From Pseudorasbora parva (Eukaryota > Chordata > Actinopteri > Cypriniformes > Gobionidae), in assembly GCF_024679245.1 (NCBI RefSeq), contig NC_090172.1:38675653-38739652 (forward strand): DNA of 64,000 nucleotides, read 5' to 3'. The notes under the pieces are model-generated. The model did no database searches. It was given only the letters and a program-made list of their open reading frames with translations, and was not told where the DNA came from. The position numbers were made by a program, and so were the translations under genes. Below, in pieces: positions 25,641-36,639 of this stretch; position 1 is the stretch's first letter; every line of letters starts with the position of its first letter.

Positions 25641-26571
25641 TACATAAATACATACATGTCAAATATTAAACAACTTTGCACGGAAATAGGTTTACATTTT
25701 TTTTATTTAAATTTATTTATTTTGTATTTATTTTTTTACAGTAAAATAGTCATGTACAATAGTTTAAAATTAGCAGCAGATATTTGTTTCACCATGTTAT
25801 TGTCGACCAGTCTTGCTTAAATCAGATCTCTCTCTCTCTCTCTCTCGCTCTCTCTCTTTTTTTGTTTTTTTGTTTTCAGATCATAAACTCATCAACCCAG
25901 GGGAGATACCATGCGACAGATTTAAAGACGAGACTCATGCTAAAGATCTTGATCCACCTTTGACAGACTCGGAATTAAAAGACACAGAGGAGCGGACGGA
26001 TTTGCTCGCCGAGCAAGTGAAACCCACCACCTCCTCTCCCCCAGTCCTACAGAGAGGGAATGATCTCATTACGCAAGAAAAGCCCCCAGAACCGGGCCAC
26101 GCCACGAGCACGGGGAACAGCAACGTAACGTCTGTTATTCATTCCCCCCCTTCGGCGCCCAAACCCAAACTCTGGTCTCTGGCCGAGATCGCCACGTCTT
26201 CGGACAGGTGCAAAGGGAGCAGTGAGGCTCCACAGGCCGCGGGGCTGGGTCAAAGCACAGTCATAGCCAGCGCTGCCTCGCCGAGCCGTTCTTCCCCCCA
26301 GTGCCCTCTCCCTAATAACACTGTCCTTTCACGGCCTATTTACTACACGTCCCCTTTTTACCCGGGCTACACGAACTATAGCACTTTCGGACACCTCCAC
26401 AGCAGCCACGGCACCAACACCAGCTCAACGGCACATTTCAATGGATTAAGCCAGACTGTTTTAAACAGAGCTGAGGCTCTGGTAAGAGAGAGCAAAGTAA
26501 GAAGCCAAACACAGGTAGATCTTTGTAAAGACTCACCTTATGAGCTAAAGAAAGGTATGTCAAACATTTAA
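23631..26571 (+). CDS. irx5a: Iroquois homeobox transcription factor Irx5 (three-exon gene)
   Basis: Joined exons 23631-23876, 24913-25318 and 25880-26571 give 1344 nt, 447 residues plus TAA. The product is a nuclear TALE-class homeodomain factor; family members pattern neural, heart, retina and limb tissue, mostly as repressors. Visible parts: Irx5-type N-terminus ([10 protein letters not shown]..., [10 protein letters not shown]) with an alanine run near residues 70-76; TALE homeodomain about 113-175 with the extra PYP loop at 138-140 and recognition helix [11 protein letters not shown] (162-172); acidic patch about 184-202; IRO box [14 protein letters not shown] at 312-325; tail [10 protein letters not shown] typical of Irx5. 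The start sits in a strong Kozak context (caccATGG). Introns are GT-AG with phases 0 and 1. The near-canonical N- and C-termini favour the slowly evolving irx5a copy over irx5b, but the a/b call is from memory of the family. Irx5 identity is nearly certain; the paralogue letter is about 0.7. Confidence 0.95.
23877..24912 (+). other. irx5 intron 1
   Basis: 1036-bp AT-rich intron, donor GTGAGT and acceptor TTGCAG. No microsatellite longer than a few units, no repeat and no coding potential seen. It has several ATTA/TAAT cores, which are expected by chance at this composition. Confidence 0.9.
24913..25318 (+). CDS. irx5a: irx5 coding exon 2 (homeodomain)
   Basis: Codes for residues 83-217 plus the first base of codon 218. 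The whole TALE homeodomain (about 113-175) lies in this exon, followed by [10 protein letters not shown] and the acidic stretch [19 protein letters not shown]. The donor is CAG|GTCTGT, weaker than GTRAGT. Without splicing the frame stays open for 23 more codons to a stop at 25387-25389, so a retained intron 2 would give a homeodomain protein lacking the IRO box and C-terminal domain. Confidence 0.95.
25584..25641. repeat. (AAT)n microsatellite in irx5 intron 2
   Basis: About 19 uninterrupted AAT units. Confidence 0.97.
25827..25876 (+). repeat. (TC)n/T-rich tract serving as polypyrimidine tract
   Basis: TC dinucleotides with one CGC break, then T-rich sequence up to the CAG acceptor of exon 3. 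Its length may vary between individuals. Confidence 0.9.
25880..26571 (+). CDS. irx5a: irx5 coding exon 3 (IRO box and C-terminus)
   Basis: Completes codon 218 (Asp) and runs 229 further codons to TAA at 26569-26571. It contains a Ser/Pro-rich linker, the motif VIHSPPSAP, the IRO box (312-325), the [17 protein letters not shown] block (368-384), [16 protein letters not shown] (403-418) and the Irx5-specific tail. No stop or frameshift interrupts it. Confidence 0.95.
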
Positions 26572-26665
26572 TACCGGATTCATCGCCAATCACACGGACA
26601 TTTATTTATTATTTGTGGTTGCATAAAGAAGAAGCAAAAGAAGACGCATTCTGATTAAAAAAATT

Positions 26666-26671
26666 AATAAA
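26666..26671 (+). terminator. candidate poly(A) signal AATAAA
   Basis: Canonical hexamer 95 bp after the irx5 stop, within an A-rich run, so it may be fortuitous. A variant ATTAAA follows at 26803. Confidence 0.4.
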
Positions 26672-26802
26672 AAAAATATCCCGAGGACAATTATTTTCTG
26701 AGTAAATGCTTATCCTCAAAATCTTAGTTTCTGAATTGTTAATCAAGAGGATGTAACTTCTAAGAATTGTCTTAAACGCTGCAGCCGCCTGAGTCTATTT
26801 GT

Positions 26803-26808
26803 ATTAAA
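26803..26808 (+). terminator. candidate poly(A) signal ATTAAA
   Basis: Common variant hexamer about 232 bp after the irx5 stop, followed by A/T-rich sequence and a GT-rich patch near 26890. Confidence 0.35.
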
Positions 26809-27229
26809 GACTAATATGTATATTTAATGTAGCATTTTGTATTTAAAATGGACAATACACTATCTTTGAAGTAAATTATGGAAAAGAAAATGTGTGCAGC
26901 GACTGATTTGGGAATTTGCATTCATGTGAACCAGAATTTGATAGCTGCACAATTTAAAGCGATATGTTTACTTGAAGATAAATGACATGCCCAGGACAAG
27001 TATTACTGCTAGACCCTGAAATGCCTTGAAGTAAAAGCAGCGTGAGACTACTTGAAATTAGCAGGTAGCCTATGGGCCTACATACCGTTTAAGGATTTAC
27101 CTCTAAAAACAAACAGGGGCGGCACATATTGAAACTCAGGCGGTTTGGGAAAAGCCATGAAGACGAGGCTTTATTTGTCTGTTCGTTGCTGTTGGGTTTT
27201 AACGGAAGTTTTTTTTTTTTTTTTTTCTC

Positions 27230-27460
27230 TCGATAGCCATCGGTCGGGGCAGTGCTCGCCTCTTTTGCAAACAGAGAGATGGCTCGACGGATGAATATTG
27301 ATATGACAACACCGGCAAAAGTGTCGAGCAGTCATTTAACCCAATTACATTCCAACCGCGTCGTGTTATATGCAAAGCAATCAGGTGGCGAACTCCAGTA
27401 ATGAGTTCGATTTTATGCCAAATTTAGACCTCATTACTATTTCCTAGGCGTGGCAAAGTG
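27230..27460. promoter_or_regulatory. candidate conserved non-coding element
   Basis: Single-copy block 660 bp after the irx5 stop, with mixed composition, CpGs and homeodomain-type cores (CATTTAACCCAATTACATTCC, TTATGCCAAATTTAGACCTCATTA region). Conservation is not testable from this sequence alone. Confidence 0.3.
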
Positions 27461-27982
27461 GTTAGAGGCGCGCGGCGATGCGGAGTGGGTCTGGGAGCAT
27501 ACTGCTCTGTTATATCATTAAATGGTAGGATAGGCTTAATAGTGCTTTGGATTATAGACGCTGATGGCTTTCAAGAGTGTAGCCAAGGTGCCGTGACAAG
27601 CAAATGTCCCCCTGGCATGGCCTGTCCCTTAGTAGCCTACTGTCCTGCACCTCTACCCTCACCCGCAGGTAGGTGTCACACTTGCTCTTAATTTCGAGGC
27701 CTGGCTCTTTAGGAGACAGAGAGTGAATCTTCTTCAAGTGTCGCAGATAACCTGGAATAAAGGAGTAATATAAACTGTTTATGTGCTTTAGCAATTACTA
27801 AAAGAGTCATGAAGGTACAAAATCATACGCAGAGATTAAAATTAAAGAAAAACTTCAATTGTTTTATTTACACACTTAAATAAAGGACAACACTGGACAA
27901 ATACAGGACAACACATCTCATTTTTAACCGTCTTTTAGTGAACATCTTAGCTAATTATGTAATTGGAACACCGTAAATCCTT

Positions 27983-27984
<2 letters not shown>

Positions 27985-28067
<83 letters not shown>
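27985..28067. repeat. (TA)n microsatellite
   Basis: Uninterrupted TA run of about 82 bp. Confidence 0.97.
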
Positions 28068-28068
<1 letters not shown>

Positions 28069-28265
28069 GTTGATCATTCGTTATATGTTTAAAGGAGGTG
28101 TATTATTGAACATGGTTAAATATTAAATATCAGTATTATAAGATATTAATTAGTTTAATTGACATTCAATATCGATGGCCTATTTATTAAAACAAACACA
28201 GACAATTATCATTTTTAACCACATCCTCTACATTTTCAGCATTTCTTGAATTATATTCTGAAATG

Positions 28266-28266
<1 letters not shown>

Positions 28267-28329
<63 letters not shown>
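28267..28329. repeat. (AAT)n microsatellite
   Basis: 21 uninterrupted AAT units. Confidence 0.97.
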
Positions 28330-28379
28330 GACGTGAGGACAAGAAGCGACTTGATTCAGTCGGAGGTCGTGTCATTAAT

Positions 28380-28620
28380 CTCTATAGTTTACTTTGCGCA
28401 CTCCAGTTGAAAAGTCCCCTGGGTTTCATTTAATTCCCCTGGCTCTAATGTCCTTCTCCGGCAGCAGAGCGGGTGAGGGGGGCAGCTATATTTAATCTCT
28501 CGGAGTGGGATGGAGCTGCCACTGCACCACATCAGCCGGCTAAATAGCATAATTATGTTTTTCTTTGCTGATCCCTCTAGGAGTTGAAGCATTCGATGCA
28601 ATGCCCCGTGTGTGCATAAG
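28380..28620. promoter_or_regulatory. candidate conserved non-coding element
   Basis: Single-copy block with GC-containing core (CTTCTCCGGCAGCAGAGCGG) flanked by AT-rich homeodomain-type sites (TCATTTAATTCC, CATAATTATG). No repeat or coding explanation seen. Confidence 0.3.
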
Positions 28621-29305
28621 CCCGAGAAGTTTAAAAAGCAGCAATTTATATTCTCGAAGACAGATGGTTACATTTTTATCCCGAATTAATATCATCAACA
28701 TTCATTCATCTGAATTGTCACTTTTTTATTTTTTTAAACAAAATCTCCTCTCTTCTAATCCTGGCATGCCAGGCTTAAATATTGAAATATCGATAATAAT
28801 TTACGATCTCATTTTACGCATGATGAAAATCAATTGGATATTTCAATGGGTAAGACGGGGATTGTCTGAAAGCTGATTTCAACGCCAGACACAACAGAGA
28901 AAACCGTTTTAATACACTAAAGATGCCCAACAATTCTATAAAGGTCGTGTGACCCTCATTTAAATAAAATGCCTACTAAAACGTGAATGAAATCAGTTAT
29001 TGCATAGTTAAATTTGCTGTTTTATGGGTATGGCTATTTGATGATAACGAAAGGCACATGGGATTTTGTTATTTGCAACTATCATTAATAGTTTTAAGCT
29101 ATACGCTATATATATTGTAATCGCAAAGGCTATAGTCTATGTGGCCTATATTTCTAAACACAGGCATCAATTATCTTCAACGTAACACAATGTGATACGA
29201 TCTATTAAACCAGTAAGCTTTCGTTCTCGGGTCGTTCGGTCCGTGCTTTTGTGAGAATGAATAACCGCGCAAACTCCGTTAATGATCCCACACGACTTTG
29301 CTCAA

Positions 29306-29308
<3 letters not shown>

Positions 29309-29382
<74 letters not shown>
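29309..29382. repeat. (TC)n microsatellite
   Basis: Uninterrupted TC run of about 73 bp. Confidence 0.97.
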
Positions 29383-29384
<2 letters not shown>

Positions 29385-30929
29385 GAATGGGTCTCAGACT
29401 CATTGTTCGGGAGATCCACAGTCACTGTGTGTGCATGTCAAGTGGGAGCAAGACAGTTCCCACGTGTAAAAAAAGAGAGACTGAGACGAATCTAACTGAT
29501 AGGCTAAATAAAGAAAGTACATATTAAAATAAGATTTCAAAATGTAAATTCAGTATTCACTGCGAAGACACGGCTATCACGGCAGTAAAATTAATAAAAG
29601 GAAGAGAGTAGCTTAAAAAAGCCAAGTGAACCGAAACATCTTCATCCACGATTTCGCGTCTTTTTTAATAATATCGAACATTGATAGGGGAAAACGAAAT
29701 TATAACGAAATCACTGTATAAAAGAGCATTTATTAAAACCATTCCCGTGCTGTTCAAAATATATTGAAAAGGTGAGTCTCGCAGGCCCCTTGCTAACAAC
29801 TATTTGCTTTCATTAGAAACGTGACATCAATTCACGCAGCAGGGGGAAAAACTGGACCAACACAAGTCAGAATAAGTGAGACAAAAACAAACCAGCAGAC
29901 TTTTATGCACATTTACATGAATCGAGAAATATAACGCCTTATTGCATTATATTGTAGGCCTGCATATACATATAGGATAAGTTAGACTAATATTCATACA
30001 CGTGTATTTTTGAAGTAGGACATTTTATCTGACGCATTTTAAATCTAGTATTTTTTTTTAGGCCTACAGTTCTAAACCTCACATGAAATGTTAGTAAAAT
30101 TGCAAATAAAAAAAATGCAGAACCGATCCTCTAAAATTCAGTGTATAGCCTACTAAATATCCTCTGGTGGTTTCCTAAACGTGTTTGCATATCATTCAAC
30201 AAGCCTTTCCACGCTCAATAAGCCCAAAAATCCAAGCCCAAAAAAAGAAAAAGAAAAAGAAAGAATCCTTGTGCACGATTATGTTGCACCCCTGCTTAAT
30301 ACCTTATTTAAAACAGAAAATTTGATCTTAAAACATTCACGCGTAAAATTACACCTGCCACGTAATCGAGCGGTGAGCGACGGGGCCTCGCCATAAAACA
30401 GGTAACTTCTACGGCGTAATCAAAACCTGTTGATAAAAATAATCGCTAAATCGCCGTTAAAATGTACTGGACCAAGTGTTCCAAAACGGATTTCTGCGTA
30501 ATATCGACAGTCCACCTGATAACAGTCAATACTTGATCCCTCCACACCGAAACGACTCCAGCTGAGCCGAATCAAATTCAGCTCGAATGTGTAAAAGGAC
30601 ACCCTTTTATTTGACCTGCTTATAAAATAGGCTGGGACATCTGCGCGAGGCAGCAGAGCAAGTGTGGCCAAATTCAGAACTTTTTTCCCCCCGTCTCTTT
30701 CGCTCTTTCTCTCCTTGAAGTGAACAATATGTCGATTAGCGCTTTAGTCACTTTATAAAAATATATAAAAAGACGAGAACTGCTTAGGACCTCGGTTGGG
30801 GGGAAATGCGTTTTGAGGGGAGATAAAAACCAGAATAACCAGAATAGGCTATACGGGGAAAATGATCGCAAAAGTTGTAAGCTATTGTGAATAATATTCT
30901 CAAAACATCCTCCTCCTCACCCCCAAATC

Positions 30930-31290
30930 TTCAATAAAGAAACTGGAGTGGAGTGGTCTATTCAGCACGGCATGCTGGGAATACCTCCTCCCTTTTATTT
31001 AATCATCCAATCCCACTGAGGAACCTCTTAATTAATTATGGGTGCTAAAAATTCACACCAGCTGTTTCTCTCGTACTCTCTCTTCACTCCGGGGCGAAGA
31101 GTGTGACGCGGCCATGGGGCGTAATTTTCACAAATTAGCCCATTTTCTCCCCCAAAAATCGAGCTCCTGTCAGGGCTGCTCTGACGTAGGCTATATCATT
31201 TCGCAGGCGCTAACTGCTCGTAGACGAAGGGGGGACGGAGAAGTAAAGGGCGGCTTTTCGGCAAAGTCACGGCCCATTCGACACTTATAA
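30930..31290. promoter_or_regulatory. candidate conserved non-coding element
   Basis: Single-copy block containing TTAATTAATTATGGG and TTTAATCATCCAATCCCAC, followed by CpG-containing sequence. It is unusually non-repetitive compared with the surrounding AT-rich DNA. Confidence 0.3.
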
Positions 31291-31922
31291 ATCGTTCGTG
31301 TTAAAGGAACATTTTAGATAGGCAGACGTACATTGTAAGTTGAGGCAGATGAAGTGACAGGCTGTGATTTACTGCTATTTACCCCCACTTTAGCCTAGAC
31401 TTCACCCACTGTTTTCCTATTGCCCGCGTGCGGCTCTCTGGGGAGAGATTACACGTGTCATTTTCAGCTTTCTGATGTTTTAAGTGAAACCTCCATACAC
31501 ATTTTTTTTACTAAAGAAGGAAAACATTAACGAAGAATGATTACTGAGCGGGTTTTTGACAAAATATTACGTAAAGGATAAAACAATAGTCAATCAATTC
31601 AGAGTATGACATCAAAGGCTTTAGTGTATAGGCGTGGAAGTAAAACCACATAGTCGTATTTTCATTTTTTGTTCTGTTAAAGCTAACATTGCTTTGAATC
31701 GAATTAAATTAAAGCATAATTGTATTTTGTGAATTTAATTAAATAAAACATTAAATTAAAACACTTTAACCTAACTAATAATATTATTTAAGATTAAGCC
31801 ACATCAGATCTTTCATAAAATAGCTTATATCTAAAAGATCCATTAATTATATTTTCTGTGAAATGGCATTTGTCTGTTAATAAATATTATATTCTCCATT
31901 ACAGTGAATGTTTAATTAGATG

Positions 31923-31991
31923 TTTACAATGTCACTACAATTAATTATAAGCTTCTAGACATTTACAATGTCACTACAATTAATTATAAGC
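31923..31991. repeat. 39-bp tandem duplication
   Basis: A perfect 30-bp unit (31923-31952 and 31962-31991, beginning TTTACAATGTCACTAC) repeats with period 39. Each unit contains TTAATTATAAG, an ATTA-type homeodomain core. Confidence 0.95.
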
Positions 31992-32255
31992 ACATGCAGG
32001 CTACTATGAAATATCAGCTCAATTGAAAGAAAGGCAAATCCGCACAAGGATTTTAATAAAGATATAAACACTTTTTTTACTGCAAGAAAAAAAAAAAAAA
32101 TACAGGGACAGTTTTCAACACATTAGGCTCAAGTCCTAAGAGTCCCACAGCACCACTTTGCCTAGATAAGCGGCTAGTATTATTACATTCTTAATGGTTC
32201 AGATTAAGATTGATGAACTGTTTTCTTTTGGGCACTACACAGGGTCCACTAGAAC

Positions 32256-32274
32256 GGGGGGGGGGGGGGGGGGG
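32256..32274. repeat. poly-G tract
   Basis: 19 consecutive G residues; G-quadruplex capable and error-prone in sequencing. Confidence 0.95.
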
Positions 32275-32389
32275 AGGAAAGAGGGGATGAAGGGAGGTCT
32301 ACAAGCTGCCTGTTTATTTTCATTTGGCCTTTTAAATGATCCCTTTCTTCTAGACATCTGTTCCACATTATGACACTGATATTTAGCGT

Positions 32390-32510
32390 AATGGCTGTTC
32401 TGATGCGCTGCTCTGTGAGATAGCAGGAGCAAGCGGCCATTATCTACAGCCCACCTGGGGAAGAAAGCCATGCCTGATGATGGAAGTTATGCAGGAGAAT
32501 GAGGGGCAAT
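32390..32510. promoter_or_regulatory. candidate conserved non-coding element, part 1
   Basis: Dense, non-repetitive block (GCGTAATGGCTGTTCTGATG, CGGCCATTATCTACAG). It is separated by a T-rich spacer from a similar block at 32605-32720. Confidence 0.3.
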
Positions 32511-32604
32511 CATCTATTTTTTTTTTTTTTTTTTCTGAAATAATTTTTTTTAATAATTTTTTTTTTTTTGGAGGAAGCTGACCAGTTTTTTTTTTTTTCA
32601 CAGA

Positions 32605-32720
32605 GAAATGTCCCCCTCTCAGGCTGATGGATGCAAATGTAAGCTCTGTAATTGGATCAGTTCCCCAGATACAGATAAATGGCTGCTGCTTTACTGGGGT
32701 TATTTTGAGCTATGTGAAGA
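32605..32720. promoter_or_regulatory. candidate conserved non-coding element, part 2
   Basis: Contains TGATGGATGCAAATGTAAG (octamer-like ATGCAAAT) and CTGTAATTGGATCAG, an ATTA/GATTA-type cluster. Its 3' side runs into a (TG)n tract. Confidence 0.35.
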
Positions 32721-32732
32721 CAGCAGTGTGTC

Positions 32733-32736
<4 letters not shown>

Positions 32737-32793
<57 letters not shown>

Positions 32794-32797
32794 GTGT
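32737..32797. repeat. (TG)n microsatellite
   Basis: TG run of about 60 bp with one GC interruption. Confidence 0.97.
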
Positions 32798-33077
32798 TTA
32801 GGCAACATTAATGAGAAGGAGTTGAGAAACGCTTTACTCAGTCACAACACTGTGTGCCTGGACCTATACTGTACACATTCACACACCAAATGAGAAGAAG
32901 GCACTGCCCTGTGACTGTTTCCTTTCAGGCACTTCGCAGGGTGTTGAACTCCCACACACGCCAATTAGGTAAAGCCACTTGCTGATGAAGTACAACCAGC
33001 AATTATCAAATATTAGACCACAATTTTCATTTTCATTCAAGAAACAAGTAATACAGTTTCAGAAAATAACTTTCTTT

Positions 33078-33317
33078 AAATGGATACTTGAGCCAAAACT
33101 GTAAATCTGTTATCAGTTACTCACCCTCATGTCAGTCCAAACCTATATGACTTTCTTGCAGACATTTTGAAAAATATTTAGAATTTGTGTCCATATAAAG
33201 CCATTGTAGTCCAAAACAACACTGAACCCCCTTGACTTTCACTGCATGCAAAAAAAAAGACATCCGAATATAGGTTTGCAATGACTACTTGTGAGCAAAT
33301 GGCAATTTACATTTTTT
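33078..33317. mobile_element. truncated fold-back MITE
   Basis: Left end TGGATACTTGAGCCAAAACTG followed by ACTCACCCTCATGTCAGTCC, then a complementary stretch (GAATATAGGTTTGCAATGAC, GAGCAAATGGCAATTTACA). This is the diverged AAAGGGATAGTTCACCCAAAA family, with the right terminus lost. Confidence 0.6.
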
Positions 33318-33439
33318 AAATAGATCTTGTTCTGTCTCTTTATACATCACATCACTTGTCTTACTGACAACTAAGTATCTTTGTTTTAATTATTTTTTAT
33401 TATTTGTATTATTTAGTTTGATAAGCACCTTCTAAACCA

Positions 33440-33680
33440 AGTGTTCTGGTTGCGGGCCAGCTGAGAGTGTTGGCTAGCTCTCTGATTAGCAGTGAGCTTT
33501 ACAGCCAAGCAGAATAGGTAATCTCATCAGCGAGGCTTTTTCAACTGATAAACGCCAACTGTGGCTTTCTTTCAACCTCCCATGCTGGGGCTCGTCTGCA
33601 CGAACCCCCCCTGACAGAATCCTGCCAAATACATTAATACCTGTTACACTGCAGGAAAGGGGGCAAGTCTCAGCCCAAGC
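33440..33680. promoter_or_regulatory. candidate conserved non-coding element
   Basis: Non-repetitive block with GCTCTCTGATTAGCAGTGAG and TAATCTCATCAGC, homeodomain-type cores in moderately GC-rich context. Confidence 0.25.
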
Positions 33681-34007
33681 TCAAATAATCGATTGACCTC
33701 ATTTTCAGTGAAGGCGCCATTTCCAGTCTGAGAAGTAATTCTCTGGCTGAGATTGCCAGAGCCATCTGGGCAAGATAGGTGTAGCATGGCATGATTTCAC
33801 CTGCCTGCCAAACACAGAGCAAAGGGGCCACAGTACAACATTGTGCTACAGAACACAGGAGAGATTTCAACACAAGCTCATTTCATTCTGATTACCATTC
33901 AGGTAAGCCCTGACGGTCACAAAACAAAACCAGTGCTCTTAAAGGTTTTTGTTGTTTTCAGGCTAACAGCACTATTACATACAATAACTGGGTTTGACTT
34001 GCCATTA

Positions 34008-34213
34008 AAGGGATACAATCACCCCAAAATTGTAATTGTAATGATAAAATAAATGTATTTGCATACAATGAAAGTGAATGGGTCCTCTTTTTGACCTAAA
34101 TGAATTTCATTGTATGAACTTTCTTCTTAACTTGTTTGACAGAAGACATACATGTTTGGAAAAACATGAGGGAGAGTAAATGAAAGTTTACATTTTTGCG
34201 TGAACTGTGCCTT
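34008..34213. mobile_element. short fold-back MITE with TA flanks
   Basis: The left end AAGGGATACAATCACCCC matches the complement of the right end (GCGTGAACTGTGCCTT). TA flanks both sides (34006-34007 and 34214-34215). Centre arms include CAATGAAAGTGAATGGG. Non-coding. Confidence 0.75.
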
Positions 34214-35152
34214 TAAAGAATAAAGAAAAACAACAGTGTGTTTCTAAGTAGCTATTACTGAGAACATCTCAGTGTTTTTATGTGTTGCTGTTGTTCACCC
34301 TTAGAGCAGCACTTCAGATTTTGTATGGATCTGATTTATTAGCTTGTCAGTGTAAGCATTGTTGGAGAAGGCAATCAAAAAGCACTTACCTAACCCCAAC
34401 TAAAATGAACACTTTTTCACTAGCTAATTTCTGCTACTCCCATGCAGGGGTTGGCAACTTGTTTGATGAGGCATAAAATGATGATAAATGAATTTATTGC
34501 TCCACTGATCATCAAACAGTGGTAGTACTTATTTTCCGATAACACATTGCACATATCTGTCGTCATTCTCGGATGGGCAGTGGGTCTAGTTTTTACCCCC
34601 CTTAACCTATCTGACCCCAGGTCAGCATGCGTGGAACTGAGCCTGCGCCAGTGGAGAAGCAAGACAAAGGACAGTTTAATAGGAGGTTAAACTGGAAACA
34701 GGAGTGAACTCCTTGCTTTGAGGGACACATGCTCTCAACTTTCAGTCTCTGATCAGTGTGTGGGAAAAGACAGAAGTAATCAGATATCCACCCCTCTTTC
34801 TTTCTCACTTATCTTCACCCTCGTTCTTTTTTCTGCCAACCACCCCCATCCCCAAAAGACAAGGAGGCAAAATGTCACCACAAAATCCAAGAGAAGTCAA
34901 CAAAACAAAACCCCCAAACAAACAAAATGCCATGTTGTGAAATTAAAAGGGGATATTATAAGAAATGTTCCATTAGCCTATTTACTCAATCAGCCAGAAA
35001 CCCAACAATGATTAATGACCTTCAAGGGGTATGTAAAGGGTCGCCATGGGGTCAAAAGCATTTGGGCATATTCCTTAAATATTCGCTTCACCCTTCCTGA
35101 CCTGCGTTATCAACTCTTCCACAAATCAGAGCTGGTGTTATACTAATATAAT

Positions 35153-35154
<2 letters not shown>

Positions 35155-35217
<63 letters not shown>
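35155..35217. repeat. (AAT)n microsatellite
   Basis: About 21 uninterrupted AAT units. Confidence 0.97.
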
Positions 35218-35219
<2 letters not shown>

Positions 35220-35499
35220 TTCCAAAGCTCAAGGGCACGCACGCACGCACACACACACACCTCATGTTTTCCTTCTACCAAGGCACAAAAGAATGCATTG
35301 GCACATATTTCTCCCGGTCCTCTGGCTCCCCCTTCTTTTTTGTCTCTTATTCTTTCTCTCCCTCTTTTTCTACAAATAAAATGAATTAGATTGGTGCAGC
35401 GTTAAACAGCAAATGCAATTACAGAAGCCATTGTATAGAATATGCAAGTATTGCAAGGGTGTAAAATATGATACTGCATAGGGTCAACAAGAAAAGAGT

Positions 35500-35830
35500 C
35501 ACAGGAACCAAGACACCGATTATGACGTGCTATTTTCCAAAATCTGTGTCATCAATCTGTCAAGCTGGCAATTACAATGGGATGGTTTAACAGAACAATC
35601 AAACAATTTCAACCATGAACTGACAGGAAGAAGCTTCTCCGTAAATCTAATCTACATTGACCTAACTTCACAGACGGTTGAATTCAATGTTAAATGTTAC
35701 TTACAGCATTTCAAATATGAATTTGCTCCAGAGTCTGGGCCTTTTACTCTGACGCGCTACAAGAGAAAGACGGGCAGAGGATTGTGATCATGATAACCTC
35801 ATTCACAGTGATGGTGGTGGATATAAAACG
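35500..35830. promoter_or_regulatory. strong candidate conserved non-coding element
   Basis: A 330-bp block free of simple repeats, with two TGACAG-type (Meis/TGIF) cores: CTGTCA at 35557-35562 and TGACAG at 35621-35626. Nearby are CAATTACAATGGGATGG and ATTGACC elements. It happens to hold an 86-codon open frame with no recognisable protein, which I regard as chance. Confidence 0.4.
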
Positions 35831-36079
35831 CATTTGTCAAGTATGAGAGAGGTGGAGAAAGAGAAAGTTAGGAAGAAGAAAGAAAACATTAAGATTTACT
35901 AAGCGCAGACTGATATTGCTTTCATTCTTTCACTTTTATTCACATAGTGACAGAAACCTAATCAGGGGAATCGGAAGAAGCAGACAATTTAAATAAATTG
36001 TTAATAAACATCATAATCTGACTAAAGGGGGGTGGCTATTAAAGATTGAATTGTCAGACTGAGACAAAGCGTTAAAAAT

Positions 36080-36340
36080 GATCTTTTTAAGCGAGCTTTA
36101 TGCTTGAAAATCCATTTCAATTTTCCAAACAGCGAGAATATGAACAGCATTATTTAATGCTGTGCGTCTCTTCTGCTGTAACTGTATCAAAACTCACAGC
36201 AACTTCTAATACAATGTAGCTCTCATAGAAGGGTCCAATTCTCTGCTGAAAAATTAGGATGCTGTATTTTAATTTGTAATTTTGATGTCTATAAATTGTA
36301 GCTAATTTTTATTATGTAAATACACACAGTATATAATATT
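36080..36340. promoter_or_regulatory. candidate conserved non-coding element
   Basis: AT-rich but non-repetitive block around GCATTATTTAATGCTGTGCG and GTAATTTTGATGTCTATAAA, with several TAAT cores. No coding or transposon explanation seen. Confidence 0.35.
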
Positions 36341-36639
36341 TGAGACTATAAATCTTAATCACTATATTTAATTTTGTCTTGATTTAGATTAAAGCCCCAA
36401 ACACACACACTCACACACAATCCATTACTTCCAGAAATAATGACATCTTTCCCCTGTCCTTGACCTGTGGACTGACTCAGCCCAAATGAAGCTCGTCGTT
36501 AGAGTTTCTGCTTGACATTAGTTTATACATCACAAGTATTGACACACACATATAAAAACCCATAGATGTCATACACTTAGAGGGCCTAGTGCCTATGAAG
36601 ATCTCCATCATAACACATGCGCACAATCCCTATCAGTGG

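Larger units (their letters stand above)
25319..25879 (+). other. irx5 intron 2, microsatellite-rich
   Basis: 561-bp intron. It contains an (AAT)n tract at 25584-25641 and ends in a long (TC)n/T-rich tract (about 25827-25876) directly before the acceptor TTTTCAG. The TC microsatellite therefore forms the polypyrimidine tract of exon 3. Confidence 0.9.
26572..26830 (+). other. irx5 3' UTR (minimum extent)
   Basis: Non-coding AT-rich sequence directly after the stop. Candidate poly(A) signals are AATAAA at 26666-26671 and ATTAAA at 26803-26808. Irx mRNAs often use longer 3' UTRs, so the true end may lie further downstream. Confidence 0.6.

Noticed and set aside
25935..26253. - strand open frames opposite irx5 exon 3
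   Set aside because: Shadows of the GC-rich coding exon on the other strand.
28187..28375. Poly-Leu 'signal peptide' on the - strand
   Set aside because: Comes from an (AAT)n microsatellite; no coding context.
35527..35787. 86-codon open frame
   Set aside because: No recognisable domain, no splice or UTR context; better explained as non-coding regulatory DNA.
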